DNA from: Jingyaoa shaoxingensis
Lineage (GTDB): Bacteria; Bacillota; Clostridia; Lachnospirales; Lachnospiraceae
Assembly: GCF_014385005.1 (NCBI RefSeq)
Contig: NZ_JACRSZ010000003.1
Location: forward strand, 62,001 to 126,000
Reading direction: 5' to 3'
Length of the DNA stretch: 64,000 nucleotides
Shown: positions 50,807 through 59,869 of the stretch, one piece after another
How the letters are laid out: each line of letters opens with the position of its first letter
Numbering within the stretch: the first letter of the stretch is position 1
Translations under genes and position numbers: made by a program
Notes under the pieces: generated by a model
What the model was told of the DNA's origin: nothing
Seen by the model: only the letters and a program-made list of their open reading frames with translations
Databases searched by the model: none

Positions 50807-52334
50807 TCCTCTTTCCTGATTCTTTTGTATTTTCCTGTTTTACAATATCAAAATATCCAATGATTCCAATGTATCCATCTTTCTTTAAAGGAGACCACAA
50901 CGTATGCAATTTCATTCTATACATCTGACTGTTATCTTCCACCTTCGCTTTTATCGTGACAGATATTTCTTTATTTTGTACAGATGTCTGATGCAACAAA
51001 ACCTGAATATGTTGAACATCTTCTTCATCTACTCCAAATTCTTTGAACAGATTGAATTTCGGATTATCTCTCTGACATAATATCTGCTGTTTTCCGTTTA
51101 ATATAGTGAGCTGACCTGAAACTGCATTGTAATCAATTGAATTCATGCCACTGTTCGATTTAAAGAAATCAATCTTTTCCTGCATAACCTTGACAATACT
51201 CTGTGAATAGTTTTGGTTCGGTAAAGCTTTGTCACTGAGTATTTCATTCGAAAGTCTCTGTACTTCATAATAATGTTTATTATCATCCCTCTCTTTAATA
51301 AGCATTTTTGAAAACTGAATACTCAGTTCTTTCAGACACTTAAGGAGTATGGGGTTAAATTGTCCGCACTGCCCATCCAGAATCATTTGAATCGCCGTAT
51401 CATGATCAAATGCTTTCTTATAACATCTTTCACTTGTAAGTGCGTCATAAACGTCAACAATCGATACCACCTGTGCACAGATTGGTATTTCTTCACCTTT
51501 CAAGCCATCCGGATAACCCTTTCCGTCCCATCTTTCATGGTGCCATCTGCTGATCTCCCATGCGGTACGCACCAGTGGATGATCTTGTGGAAAATCCATA
51601 TCCTTAATTATAGTTGCACCAAGCTCACTATGGGTTTTCATAATCTTAAATTCTTCATCTGTAAGTCTGCCTGGTTTATTCAATATTTCTTCCGGAATAC
51701 GAATCTTACCAATATCATGAAGGGAAGAAGCAGTTGTAATCATAGCAATATCTGCCTCTGTCAAAGGATAAGCATCTGTTACTTTTACCAGTTGTCTCAG
51801 TATCATTTCTGTTGCTGTTTTAATATGCAGAATGTGGTCTCTACTCTCACTGTTGCGGGATCCCAATACATTGCCCAGAATCCTGATCATAATATTATTA
51901 TTTTCTTCTTTTTCGTAAACCTGATCATAAACCACATTTATCAGATGCTTTTGGTTCATATAAAGTCCCAGGGTATTCTGAACTCTTTTCTTTACAATCA
52001 CAGAGTCAAACGGTCGTGTAATATAATCTGTGATTCCCAGCTCATATGCTTTACGCATAGTATCAACATCATCTTCAGAAGATATCATAATTACAGGAGT
52101 TTCTTCTATACACTGGCTTCTTTTCATTATTTCCAGGACTTCAAAGCCATTCATCTGTGGCATATTAATATCCAAAAGCATCAGACCAATCCCCAGATTA
52201 TCTCCTATCATCTGGATTGCCTGATTTCCATTCTCGGCTTCCAGATAATTATAAGTTTCTCCGAGAATTTCTTTCAATATATCCCTGTTCAATTCCGCAT
52301 CATCTACAATAAGTATTTTTTGTCTTTTATCCAT
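50799..52334 (-). CDS. Response regulator with HD-GYP c-di-GMP phosphodiesterase domain
   Basis: 511 residues from the ATG at 52334 (AAGGA about 7 nt upstream; the frame is open 20 codons further). Receiver domain ILIVDDAELNRDIL and LMLLDINMPQMNGFEVL (about 6-120). HD-GYP domain about 145-340: SSLHDIGKIRIPEEIL (HD pair), KTHSELGA, SRWHHERWDGKGYPDGL (the HHExxDGxGYP motif) and VVSIVDVYDALTSERCYKKA. A C-terminal PAS-like region (about 385-505) is unassigned. It would hydrolyse c-di-GMP when phosphorylated by a neighbouring kinase. It is controlled by a c-di-GMP-I riboswitch upstream. Confidence 0.93.
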   Translation of the reverse strand: MDKRQKILIVDDAELNRDILKEILGETYNYLEAENGNQAIQMIGDNLGIGLMLLDINMPQMNGFEVLEIMKRSQCIEETPVIMISSEDDVDTMRKAYELGITDYITRPFDSVIVKKRVQNTLGLYMNQKHLINVVYDQVYEKEENNNIMIRILGNVLGSRNSESRDHILHIKTATEMILRQLVKVTDAYPLTEADIAMITTASSLHDIGKIRIPEEILNKPGRLTDEEFKIMKTHSELGATIIKDMDFPQDHPLVRTAWEISRWHHERWDGKGYPDGLKGEEIPICAQVVSIVDVYDALTSERCYKKAFDHDTAIQMILDGQCGQFNPILLKCLKELSIQFSKMLIKERDDNKHYYEVQRLSNEILSDKALPNQNYSQSIVKVMQEKIDFFKSNSGMNSIDYNAVSGQLTILNGKQQILCQRDNPKFNLFKEFGVDEEDVQHIQVLLHQTSVQNKEISVTIKAKVEDNSQMYRMKLHTLWSPLKKDGYIGIIGYFDIVKQENTKESGKRNG

Positions 52335-52359
52335 ATTTTTTCCTTTATCCGTGCGTTTG

Positions 52360-52644
52360 TTATGATGTTCCAAGCACTTGATCCAAAACATCAACTATTG
52401 TTTCTATATCAATTGGTTTTGTAATATGTGCATTCATATCCGGCATTAACCTATCGATAATATAAGCTTTGAACGCATCATTCTGTTTAAAAGCCTCTTT
52501 CGTTCTGATGACAGCTTCTTTTCCGGAAGTTGACCAGTCTGCCCGCATTTCAATTTCACGTAACATTTTGCTTACACTGGTGCAAGTATGAACATCATCA
52601 TCCACAACCAGTGACCTTGCACCTACTAATTCAGGAATAGGCTC
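52360..52644 (-). pseudogene. Broken receiver-domain gene (internal deletion)
   Basis: The frame reads EPIPELVGARSLVVDDDVHT to AYIIDRLMPDMN and then jumps to AHITKPIDIETIVDVLDQV. The first part is the start of one receiver domain; the second is the tail of another (normally AGMNAHI-x-KP). The middle of the first and start of the second are gone, fused at the shared Met-Asn. An in-frame TAA sits just upstream. It looks like what is left of a third hybrid kinase with tandem receivers. Confidence 0.8.
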
Positions 52645-52663
52645 TTAAAAAATTCATATTGTT

Positions 52664-52694
52664 TCAAAATAAAAACACTGTCTCACAGACAGCG
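52664..52694 (-). terminator. Terminator of the c-di-GMP riboswitch
   Basis: Minus-strand CGCTGTCT (52694-52687) / AGACAGTG (52683-52676), one G-T pair, then TTTTTATTTT. It follows the aptamer by about 10 nt. Confidence 0.85.
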
Positions 52695-52704
52695 CACCTC
52701 ATTT

Positions 52705-52775
52705 CATGCAACTGGCTGCCATTTTACAGACCCTGTAGCTTTGCGTCCCAGACTTTCATCTGGTTTGCCGATTTC
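52705..52775 (-). promoter_or_regulatory. c-di-GMP-I (GEMM-I) riboswitch
   Basis: The minus strand reads GGCAAACCAGATGAAAGTCT, then GGGACGCAAAGCTACAGGGT, then GTAAAATGGCAGCCAGTTGC. These are the conserved GCAAACC, GAAA tetraloop, GGACGCAAAGC and GGCAGCC blocks of the GEMM-I aptamer in order. A terminator follows, so ligand probably controls read-through into the REC remnant and the HD-GYP/kinase operon. Confidence 0.92.
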
Positions 52776-52814
52776 TTTATTATAATTTTTAAAATCATAC
52801 AAAAAAACTGATTT

Positions 52815-52843
52815 TATTATACTTCATTACTATTCTTTACACA
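52815..52843 (-). promoter_or_regulatory. Promoter of the c-di-GMP riboswitch operon
   Basis: Minus-strand TTGTGT (52843-52838), 17 nt, perfect TATAAT (52820-52815), about 40 nt upstream of the aptamer. Confidence 0.75.
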
Positions 52844-52874
52844 AGAAAAACATTACCGCTTTAACGCTTGAAAA

Positions 52875-52912
52875 TAAAAAAGAACAGCCGATACATATCC
52901 TCGAACTGTTCT
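52875..52912 (-). terminator. Terminator after degraded genes
   Basis: Minus-strand AGAACAG (52912-52906) / CTGTTCT (52887-52881), followed by TTTTTATTTTC. Confidence 0.75.
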
Positions 52913-52913
52913 C

Positions 52914-53158
52914 CTACTTCCGAACTCCACGCAGCATTGACATTACTGTTTCCTGCTCATTTGTACTCAGATCGTTCCATATCATTAAAAGCCAAATACC
53001 TTGAGTGCATTGCCTCGCCAGATCAGCCCCATGTTCTGAAATTGATCATCAGGTAAATGGTGACAATGGGTATCGATTCCGCGCAGACCGTCCAAATGCT
53101 GCAAAATAGCCGCACTGACGACGTCTCGATTCGGAATATATTCTGTATTTTTCTGCAT
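52914..53158 (-). pseudogene. Degraded amidohydrolase-like gene start plus a second remnant
   Basis: An AAGGAG site precedes an ATG at 53158 giving 57 residues (MQKNTEYIPNRDVVSAAILQ, then GIDTHCHHLPDDQFQNMGLI, ending at 52985). The DTHCHHLPD segment resembles the metal-binding N-terminus of amidohydrolases of the uronate-isomerase type, whose full length is 400 or more. Overlapping at TAATG, a 23-residue frame (IWNDLSTNEQETVMSMLRGV) resembles a MarR-type C-terminal end. Both are too short to work and look like debris joined by deletion. Assignment is tentative. Confidence 0.5.
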
Positions 53159-53241
53159 AGAATCTTCTCCTTTTGTATTGAAATAAAATTGAATGAATGT
53201 GCAATTAACGAAGAATATCGTATGGGGTCTATTATATGGGA

Positions 53242-53868
53242 TCAGGCCCCTATATATCTTCCGATTTCAAATACTATAATCCGTTCCCTAACATTATCTT
53301 CTGGGAACAGATCTCTGCAATCTATCTCATCTGCAAATAACAACTCATCCACCGTCATCAGATAAGATATATATTCATCCGACGGATAATAGAAAAACAA
53401 CTGTATTTTCCGCATCTGTGCATAATAGGATTCCAGAATTCTCGCCATCACTTTTTTCAGCAGATCCAGGGAAAAGGGGTTAAAAAAGAAACAACAATCC
53501 ACTTGCTCCGGCACCTTATATTCCACTGCATCTGCCTGTACCAAAGATACTTTTTCTGAGGAAACCGCCTTTTCTTTATTCAGAACTGCTTTTTCAAAAA
53601 TCTGCTGTTCATATTCGATCCCTATTGTATGACATCTCGTTTGATATGCAAGAAAAAAGTCCACCCTGCCTTTTCCACATCCATAATCAATCACTGTATT
53701 CTTCTTTCCAATATATCCGGAATTTGCCAGACGTTCCAGCACAGAGTACGGCGTTGGCTCATAAGGGTAACGATATTGATCAGAATGAGAATCATCTCTT
53801 CCTGTCGTGCGAATGTGCAGCAGCTTATCCCATTCTATGTCTTTCTTATCTTCTGTTTCTTTTCCCAT
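53242..53868 (-). CDS. SAM-dependent methyltransferase-like protein
   Basis: 208 residues. Motif I is TVIDYGCGKGRVDFFLA near 58, then HTIGIEYEQQIFEKA, VQADAVEY and CCFFFNPFSLDLLKKV. The last fits an rRNA/protein type more than a small-molecule type, but NPF is only suggestive of N6-Mtases (NPPF/Y). Substrate unknown. It stands alone between degraded genes and the ABC operon. Confidence 0.78.
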   Translation of the reverse strand: MGKETEDKKDIEWDKLLHIRTTGRDDSHSDQYRYPYEPTPYSVLERLANSGYIGKKNTVIDYGCGKGRVDFFLAYQTRCHTIGIEYEQQIFEKAVLNKEKAVSSEKVSLVQADAVEYKVPEQVDCCFFFNPFSLDLLKKVMARILESYYAQMRKIQLFFYYPSDEYISYLMTVDELLFADEIDCRDLFPEDNVRERIIVFEIGRYIGA

Positions 53869-53942
53869 CTCTTATAAACTCACTTTTCTTTTCCAATACT
53901 GTTTTGTGATTTTCTCAAGTTTGGTCTATTTTATCCTGTTTT

Positions 53943-54737
53943 TCAGTTCAGCATCATACGGTCATTTGCAAATTCACCGCCACTAGCCTGTTCAAACTTG
54001 CTGAGCAGGTCTGAAACGTGAAGTTTTTTCTTTTCTTCTCCTTCTACATCATAGATGATCCGTCCTTCATGCATCATAATCAGACGGTTTCCGTGAGCAA
54101 TGGCATCCTTCATATTGTGAGTGATCATAATAGCTGTCAGATGGTCTCTCTCGATGATTTTATCTGTGGCTGTCAGTACTTTTGCTGCCGTCTTTGGATC
54201 CAGTGCTGCGGTATGTTCATCCAGCAGCAAAACCTTTGGCTTCGTCAGAGTCGCCATCAGAAGCGTCAATGCCTGGCGCTGTCCGCCGGATAACAGACCT
54301 ACTTTTGCAGTCAGTCGGTCTTCCAGTCCCAGATCAAGGATCTTCAACTTCTCTTTGTAACGTTCACGTTCCGCTTCATTGATACCGCTTTTCAGAGTAC
54401 GGCGTAAGCCTCTTCTTGCTGCCAGTGCCATGTTTTCTTCAATCTCCATGGTTGCTGCAGTTCCGGTCATTGGATCCTGGAACACGCGTCCCAGATATTT
54501 TGCTCTCTTATGTTCAGAAAGTTTAGTGACATTAATGCCGTCAATGAGAATTTCTCCCTCATCCACCGGCCATACACCGGCAATGGCATTTAGCATTGTA
54601 GATTTTCCAGCTCCGTTTCCACCGATAACTGTTACAAAATCCCCTTCTTTTAATGTCAGGTTCAGACCGTTCAGGGCTTTTTTCTCGTTTACTGTTCCCG
54701 GATTAAATGTTTTTCGGATGTCTACCAGTTTAAGCAC
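53943..54737 (-). CDS. ABC transporter ATP-binding protein
   Basis: 264 residues from the GTG at 54737, which has GGGAGGTGG about 6 nt upstream and overlaps the permease stop; the frame is open 8 codons further. Walker A VIGGNGAGKSTMLNAI near 37, signature LLSGGQRQALTLLMAT, Walker B KVLLLDEHTAALD (note DEH in place of DEP), H-loop IMITHNMKDAI. It pairs with the permease and binding protein upstream in a three-gene operon of the TrpXYZ-like class (ABC_sub_bind). Confidence 0.93.
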   Translation of the reverse strand: MLKLVDIRKTFNPGTVNEKKALNGLNLTLKEGDFVTVIGGNGAGKSTMLNAIAGVWPVDEGEILIDGINVTKLSEHKRAKYLGRVFQDPMTGTAATMEIEENMALAARRGLRRTLKSGINEAERERYKEKLKILDLGLEDRLTAKVGLLSGGQRQALTLLMATLTKPKVLLLDEHTAALDPKTAAKVLTATDKIIERDHLTAIMITHNMKDAIAHGNRLIMMHEGRIIYDVEGEEKKKLHVSDLLSKFEQASGGEFANDRMMLN

Positions 54738-55659
54738 GGCTGCCACCTCCCTTTGATACATTTTTCTGGAAATATTGTTTCTTCATATATGGCAGTGCAA
54801 GGAATACTGCAACAACCAGTGCGGATAACAACTTTAAGTCATTGGTGTTCAGACCCAGCCAGAGCACTACCTGCAATACCAGATAGTATACAATGGCACC
54901 TGCTGCCACAGCTGCCAGCTTGGATGCAAAATTCTTAGTGAACTTTCCCAAAAGCACATCGCCGATAATAACGGCTGCCAGACCGATGACAATGGCACCA
55001 CGTCCCATATTGACATCTGCAAACCCCTGATACTGTGCATACAAACCGCTGGAAAGTGCAACGATTCCGTTAGAAAGCATCAGACCAATAATCTTGCTTA
55101 CATTGGTGTTAATTCCCTGGGCTCTGGACATATTTGGGTTAGAGCCTGTTGCACGGATAGCACATCCCAGCTCTGTTCCAAAAAACCAGTATAACAGGGC
55201 AACAATTACTACTATAAATACAACAGCCACAAAAATGGTATTTTTGTAAAAAGCAACATTTTTAATATAGCGAAGAGAAACCAGCAGATTATATTTGTCT
55301 ACGCTGATTGCCTGATTTGCCTTACTTCCCATAATACGCAGGTTAATAGAATACAGCCCCAGCTGACTTAATATTCCGGCAAGGATTGCCGGAATTCCCA
55401 TAACTGTGTGGAAAATACCTGTAGCCAGTCCTGCCAGCATTCCCGCCCCAAATGCACCTGCAAGAGCAAGTGGAACCGGAAATCCTGCCATAAGCAGCAT
55501 GACACAGACCGCACCGCCGGTACACATGGTACCATCCACCGTCAGATCTGCAAGATCCAATATTTTATAAGTAATGTATACACCGATTGCCATAATGCCC
55601 CAGATCAGTCCCTGGGCGCATGCACCCGGCAATGAATTAATGAGTGACGTAATATTCAC
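54730..55659 (-). CDS. ABC transporter permease (BPD_transp_2 class)
   Basis: 309 residues, strongly hydrophobic with about 8-9 membrane segments (GLIWGIMAIGVYITYKILDL; VPLALAGAFGAGMLAGLATG; TIFVAVVFIVVIVALLYWFF; VLALPYMKKQ end). The motif ALSSGLYAQYQGFADVNMGRG is typical of branched-chain amino acid/ribose-type permeases that work with TrpX-like binding proteins. Substrate not known. About 100 nt separates it from the binding protein gene, with a 9-bp hairpin (ACTGTCACG/CGTGGCAGT) that may lower its expression relative to the binding protein. Confidence 0.92.
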   Translation of the reverse strand: MNITSLINSLPGACAQGLIWGIMAIGVYITYKILDLADLTVDGTMCTGGAVCVMLLMAGFPVPLALAGAFGAGMLAGLATGIFHTVMGIPAILAGILSQLGLYSINLRIMGSKANQAISVDKYNLLVSLRYIKNVAFYKNTIFVAVVFIVVIVALLYWFFGTELGCAIRATGSNPNMSRAQGINTNVSKIIGLMLSNGIVALSSGLYAQYQGFADVNMGRGAIVIGLAAVIIGDVLLGKFTKNFASKLAAVAAGAIVYYLVLQVVLWLGLNTNDLKLLSALVVAVFLALPYMKKQYFQKNVSKGGGSRA

Positions 55660-55758
55660 AGTATAACCCTCCCGTTTTCTTATTTTCCCATATACAAGGA
55701 AACTGCCACGAACAGAATCTGACCCGTCCGTGACAGTTCGTATATGTTCTTTTTCTGA

Positions 55759-56730
55759 TTATTCTGCCTCGATTGCTTCGTAATCATCCGGTACTGTAAT
55801 ACCAAGTTTTTCGCATCTGTCAGCCATGTACTGCTTTGTTACATTTGGTGCATACTGCACTTCCATAGTAGAAATGTCTGCTCCCTCTTCCAGAATCTCG
55901 TATGCCATTTCACCAGTAGTATAACCAAGGTCATAGTAGCTGATAGATAATGTTGCAATACCGCATCCCTGGCAGATACCAGCTTCGCCCGCAATAACAG
56001 GAACACCTGCCGGTTCCATTACATTGTTGATTGCTTCCGTATTGTTTGCTGCTGTATTATCTGTTGGAATATATACAACATCACATTCTGTTGCAGAAGT
56101 TGCCACTGATGAAATATCATTAGAATCTGCAAATGTGTAATTCTTGATCTCCAGATCCGGATTCAGTTCTTTTAATGCTTCTGTCACGACATTTACCTGA
56201 TATTCAGAGTTCGGCTCTGCTGAGCAGTACAACATACCTACTGTCTTTGCCTCCGGAACCAGTTCCAGAATCATAGCAGCCTGCTGGTCAAGCGGTGCAC
56301 AGTCTGATGTACCGGACACATTGCCTCCTACCGTACCTGTCCAATCGTCAATATCCAGTGCTGTTGCATAGTCTGTAACCGCTGTTCCAAGAATTGGAAT
56401 ATCTGAAGTTCCTGCTACTGCCGCCTGAAGAGCTCCTGTTGCATTTGCAAGGATCAGATCTACCTGGTCAGATACAAAACCGTTGATAATGGTAGAGCAG
56501 TTTACAGATTCACCAGAAGCATTCTGTACATCGAATTCTACACGATCTCCCAGTTTTTCTGTTAATGCATCCTGAAATCCCTGTGTAGCAGCATCCAGTG
56601 CTTCGTGCTGGATCAACTGGCAGATGCCTACTTTATAGGTCGCTTCTTCTGCATTTGCTGCAATACCCAGAGAAGCTGCCATTGTTGCTGCCATACCGGC
56701 AGTAATCATTTTTCTTGTTAAATTTTTCAT
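55759..56730 (-). CDS. ABC transporter substrate-binding protein (TrpX/PF04392-like)
   Basis: 323 residues from the ATG at 56730 (AGAGG upstream; a 46-codon open extension covers the promoter and is rejected). Signal peptide KNLTRKMITAGMAATMAASL ending ANA-EE; there is no lipobox Cys, unusual for a binding protein in a monoderm Firmicute. Mature part: YKVGICQLIQHEALDAATQGF, NASGESVNCSTIINGFVSD, ILGTAVTDYATA, PIIAGEAGICQGCGIATLS-like (VPVIAGEAGICQGCGIATL). The class includes tryptophan and other aromatic or nucleoside binders; substrate undetermined. Confidence 0.9.
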   Translation of the reverse strand: MKNLTRKMITAGMAATMAASLGIAANAEEATYKVGICQLIQHEALDAATQGFQDALTEKLGDRVEFDVQNASGESVNCSTIINGFVSDQVDLILANATGALQAAVAGTSDIPILGTAVTDYATALDIDDWTGTVGGNVSGTSDCAPLDQQAAMILELVPEAKTVGMLYCSAEPNSEYQVNVVTEALKELNPDLEIKNYTFADSNDISSVATSATECDVVYIPTDNTAANNTEAINNVMEPAGVPVIAGEAGICQGCGIATLSISYYDLGYTTGEMAYEILEEGADISTMEVQYAPNVTKQYMADRCEKLGITVPDDYEAIEAE

Positions 56731-56794
56731 AGCGTTATTTCCTCTCTTTTCTATTTTTCTTTTCCACTTTAACGGATTAATGTATGTTAGTAAG

Positions 56795-56823
56795 AATATA
56801 CACCTATTTCCACCAGTCGTCAA
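56795..56823 (-). promoter_or_regulatory. Promoter of the ABC transporter operon
   Basis: Minus-strand TTGACG (56823-56818), 17 nt, TATATT (56800-56795), about 65 nt upstream of the binding protein start. Confidence 0.75.
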
Positions 56824-56861
56824 GAAAAATATTGTCAAAGAGAAATTCTTGAATATGCTTT

Positions 56862-57869
56862 CTACCACTGTACGCTGTCAGATTCCATCTTCTTATCACG
56901 GATCATCAGCTCTTTTACTGCTTCTTCTGCATTCTTATTCTCAAACAGAACTTTGTTGACCTGTTCGACAATTGGCATTTCCACCTGATATTTCTGAGCC
57001 AGTGTCAGAGCCGCCTTAGCAGAATAGACACCTTCTACCACCATCTGTACTTCATCCATGGCTTCCTGCATGGTATATCCCTTACCCATAAGGTATCCTG
57101 CCTTACGATTACGGCTGTGGACGCTGGCGCAGGTAACAATCAGATCTCCGATACCGGTAAGTCCATAGAAAGTTTCCGGCCTTCCACCCATCTTGATTCC
57201 CAGTCTGGCAATCTCTGCAATACCGCGCGTAATCAGAGCTGCCTTGGTATTATCTCCGTATCCCAGTCCATCAGCGGTACCGGCTGCCAGTGCAATGACA
57301 TTTTTCAGTGCACCGCCCAGTTCAATTCCCAGCATATCCGGACTGATATAAACACGGAATACCGGGCTGACAAATACGCTCTGAAGGTATTCTGCCGTCT
57401 TTCTGGTTCTTGCGCTGACCACACAGGTGGTCGGAAGTCTTCTGCTGACTTCTTCTGCATGGCTCGGTCCTGACAGCACACATGCATCTGCATATGGCAT
57501 TTCTTCCTCAATAATATCTGTCAGAGTATAGAGGGTACTTTCTTCTATTCCCTTTGCCACATTCACAATAATCTGTCCTGCACGAACGTATGACTTCATT
57601 TTCTGGCAGGTACTGCGGATAAAAGGAGAAGGAACTGCCAGCACGCAGACATCTTTATCAGACATTGTTTCCTTCATATCCGTAGTAAACAGAATTCCTT
57701 CCGGGATCTCAACCCCTGGCAGCTTACTCTCATGCCGTCTGGTTGTATTGAGCATCTCAACTTCTTTTTCATGGATCGACCATACGGTCACATCATGTCC
57801 ATTATCATGGAGTAAAATCGCCAGGGCGGTTCCCCAGCTTCCTGCACCTAAAATACCGATTCTTGCCAT
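56862..57869 (-). CDS. gpsA: Glycerol-3-phosphate dehydrogenase [NAD(P)+]
   Basis: 335 residues from the ATG at 57869 (AGGAGGTG 7 nt upstream). N-terminal ARIGILGAGSWGTALAILL (GxGxxG), LSGPSHAEEVSRRLPT, ELGGALKNVIALAAG with the catalytic Lys, GDLIVTCASVHSRNRKAG. It makes sn-glycerol-3-phosphate for phospholipids. It follows plsY (21 nt), the acyltransferase that uses its product, and both follow der. Confidence 0.96.
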   Translation of the reverse strand: MARIGILGAGSWGTALAILLHDNGHDVTVWSIHEKEVEMLNTTRRHESKLPGVEIPEGILFTTDMKETMSDKDVCVLAVPSPFIRSTCQKMKSYVRAGQIIVNVAKGIEESTLYTLTDIIEEEMPYADACVLSGPSHAEEVSRRLPTTCVVSARTRKTAEYLQSVFVSPVFRVYISPDMLGIELGGALKNVIALAAGTADGLGYGDNTKAALITRGIAEIARLGIKMGGRPETFYGLTGIGDLIVTCASVHSRNRKAGYLMGKGYTMQEAMDEVQMVVEGVYSAKAALTLAQKYQVEMPIVEQVNKVLFENKNAEEAVKELMIRDKKMESDSVQW

Positions 57870-57890
57870 CTTTGCACCTCCTGTCAAGAT

Positions 57891-58541
57891 TTATTGCTGG
57901 CTCTTTTTTGTCAGATAGGTTTTCCGTTCGGTTCCGCTTAACAGACGCTTAATGTTTCCTCTGTGTTTCCAGTATGCCAGAGCTGTCAGCAGTGCCATAA
58001 GAATATACAGCTCAATCAGATGATTCTGTGACAAATCAAACCATCCCATCTGGCCAAATACCACCATCTCTATCATAAGACCTGCATACACCGCCAATGA
58101 TCCCAGAGATACATAATGTGTGGTAAAGAAAATACCGAAAAATGTGATAATTCCCAGCACTGCCATAACCGGATGAAAGGAAAGTACCAGTCCTGCTGTA
58201 GCTGCAATACCTTTTCCACCGCGGAAATTCAGATAAAACGGAAAATTATGTCCCAGGATAACACCGGCTGCCGCATACAAAACCAGCAGATGCATCATGG
58301 ACGAATACTGTGCATGGAATAATACTCTGACCAGACTGACTGCCAGAATACACTTCAGACAGTCCCCGGCAAAAGTAATCAGTCCCGCTTTGGTTCCCAT
58401 GGTGCGCATCATATTGGTGGTTCCGGCATTACCGCTGCCATAATCCCTGATATCAATACCATGTCGTTTTCCTATAATGTAGCTTGTCTGGAACAGGCCA
58501 AATACATAGCCAATTGCCAGACAGATGATCCGAATACTCAT
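57891..58541 (-). CDS. plsY: Acyl-phosphate:glycerol-3-phosphate acyltransferase
   Basis: 216 residues from the ATG at 58541, just after the der stop; ATG at 58550 is possible but its AAGGA is only 2 nt away. Five hydrophobic segments (ICLAIGYVFGLFQTSYIIGK; LLVLYAAAGVILGHNFPFYL). PlsY motifs: GSGNAGTTNMMRTMG, GHNFPFYLNFRGGKGIAATAG and a late HRGNIKRLLSGTERK. First acylation step of phospholipid synthesis at the membrane. Confidence 0.94.
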   Translation of the reverse strand: MSIRIICLAIGYVFGLFQTSYIIGKRHGIDIRDYGSGNAGTTNMMRTMGTKAGLITFAGDCLKCILAVSLVRVLFHAQYSSMMHLLVLYAAAGVILGHNFPFYLNFRGGKGIAATAGLVLSFHPVMAVLGIITFFGIFFTTHYVSLGSLAVYAGLMIEMVVFGQMGWFDLSQNHLIELYILMALLTALAYWKHRGNIKRLLSGTERKTYLTKKSQQ

Positions 58542-58542
58542 A

Positions 58543-59868
58543 TTATTCATTATCCTTTCTCTCACGAATAATAAACTTCAATGATGTTCCCTTGAATCCA
58601 AAGGTATCACGGATCTTATTTTCCAGATATCTGGTATAGGAAAAATGCATCAGTTTTTTGTCATTTACAAAGATTACAAATGTAGGCGGCTTCACTGCTA
58701 CCTGAGTAATGTAATAGAGCTTCAGTCTCTTGCCCTTATCCGATGGCGGCTGCTGAAGTGCAATCGCCTCTGACATGATCTCATTCAACACACCGGTTGC
58801 AATACGCATGGTCTGGTTCTCGATAATCATATCAATCTTCTCAAAAAGCTTCGGCAGACGCTGACCAGTCTCTGCTGAGACAAACATGATCTCTGCATAT
58901 GGCATAAAGGAAAGAATCTCTTTTACCTTATTGGTATAACGGTAAATGGTCTTGTCATCTTTTTCAATGGCATCCCATTTGTTGACGCAGACCAGAATAC
59001 CTTTTCCTCTGTCATGGGCAATTCCTGCTATCTTGGCATCCTGCTCCGTGACGCCTTCCACTGCATCTATAACAACAACTACCACATCTGCACGTTCTAC
59101 AGCAGTTACGGTACGAATAATACTGTAACGCTCCAGTTCTTCCTTAATCTTGTTCTTTCTGCGAAGTCCTGCTGTATCAATGAATACGTATTCTTTTCCG
59201 TTCCATTTCACCTCAGTATCAATGGCATCTCTGGTTGTTCCGGCAATATTGGATACAATCACACGATTTTCGCCGAGAAGCTTATTGATAATGGAAGATT
59301 TACCTACATTAGGCTTGCCTACTACTGCTATCTTCGGTCTGTCATCCTCTTCATCCTGCATATCTGATTCTGGAAACTGTGCAATGACCTTGTCAAGGAG
59401 ATCACCCAGTCCCTGTTTGTTTACCGAGGAAATTGGATATGGATCACCGATACCCAGATTATAGAACTCATACACATCTGCCATGTACTTTTCATGGGAA
59501 TCTACTTTATTGACTGTCAGGATGACCGGTTTGTGGGATCTGCGCAGCATATCTGCCACTTTGGAATCAGAATCTACCAGTCCCTGTTTTACATCTACCA
59601 TAAACAGAATGACATCTGCCGTATCAATGGCAATCTGCGCCTGTTCTCTCATCTGGGACAATATGACATCATTGCTGTCCGGTTCGATACCGCCGGTGTC
59701 AATCAGTGTGAATGTATAGTTCAGCCACTCTACATCTGCATAGATACGGTCTCTGGTTACACCTGGTGTATCTTTTACAATCGAAATATTCTCTCCGGCC
59801 AGCGCATTAAATAATGTGGATTTACCCACGTTCGGCCGGCCTACAATCGCTACAATTGGTTTACTCAT
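58543..59868 (-). CDS. der: Ribosome-assembly GTPase Der (EngA)
   Basis: 441 residues with two tandem G domains: [14 protein letters not shown] (9-22), [16 protein letters not shown]; then [14 protein letters not shown] (about 185), [12 protein letters not shown]. The C-terminal KH-like domain ends [20 protein letters not shown]. It acts in 50S subunit maturation. It starts 1 nt after the DUF512 gene stop. Confidence 0.97.
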   Translation of the reverse strand: MSKPIVAIVGRPNVGKSTLFNALAGENISIVKDTPGVTRDRIYADVEWLNYTFTLIDTGGIEPDSNDVILSQMREQAQIAIDTADVILFMVDVKQGLVDSDSKVADMLRRSHKPVILTVNKVDSHEKYMADVYEFYNLGIGDPYPISSVNKQGLGDLLDKVIAQFPESDMQDEEDDRPKIAVVGKPNVGKSSIINKLLGENRVIVSNIAGTTRDAIDTEVKWNGKEYVFIDTAGLRRKNKIKEELERYSIIRTVTAVERADVVVVVIDAVEGVTEQDAKIAGIAHDRGKGILVCVNKWDAIEKDDKTIYRYTNKVKEILSFMPYAEIMFVSAETGQRLPKLFEKIDMIIENQTMRIATGVLNEIMSEAIALQQPPSDKGKRLKLYYITQVAVKPPTFVIFVNDKKLMHFSYTRYLENKIRDTFGFKGTSLKFIIRERKDNE

Positions 59869-59869
59869 G

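Noticed and set aside
52868..53365. Plus-strand frames between the riboswitch and the methyltransferase
   Set aside because: They mirror the minus-strand amidohydrolase-like debris and methyltransferase tail; no starts with ribosome sites.
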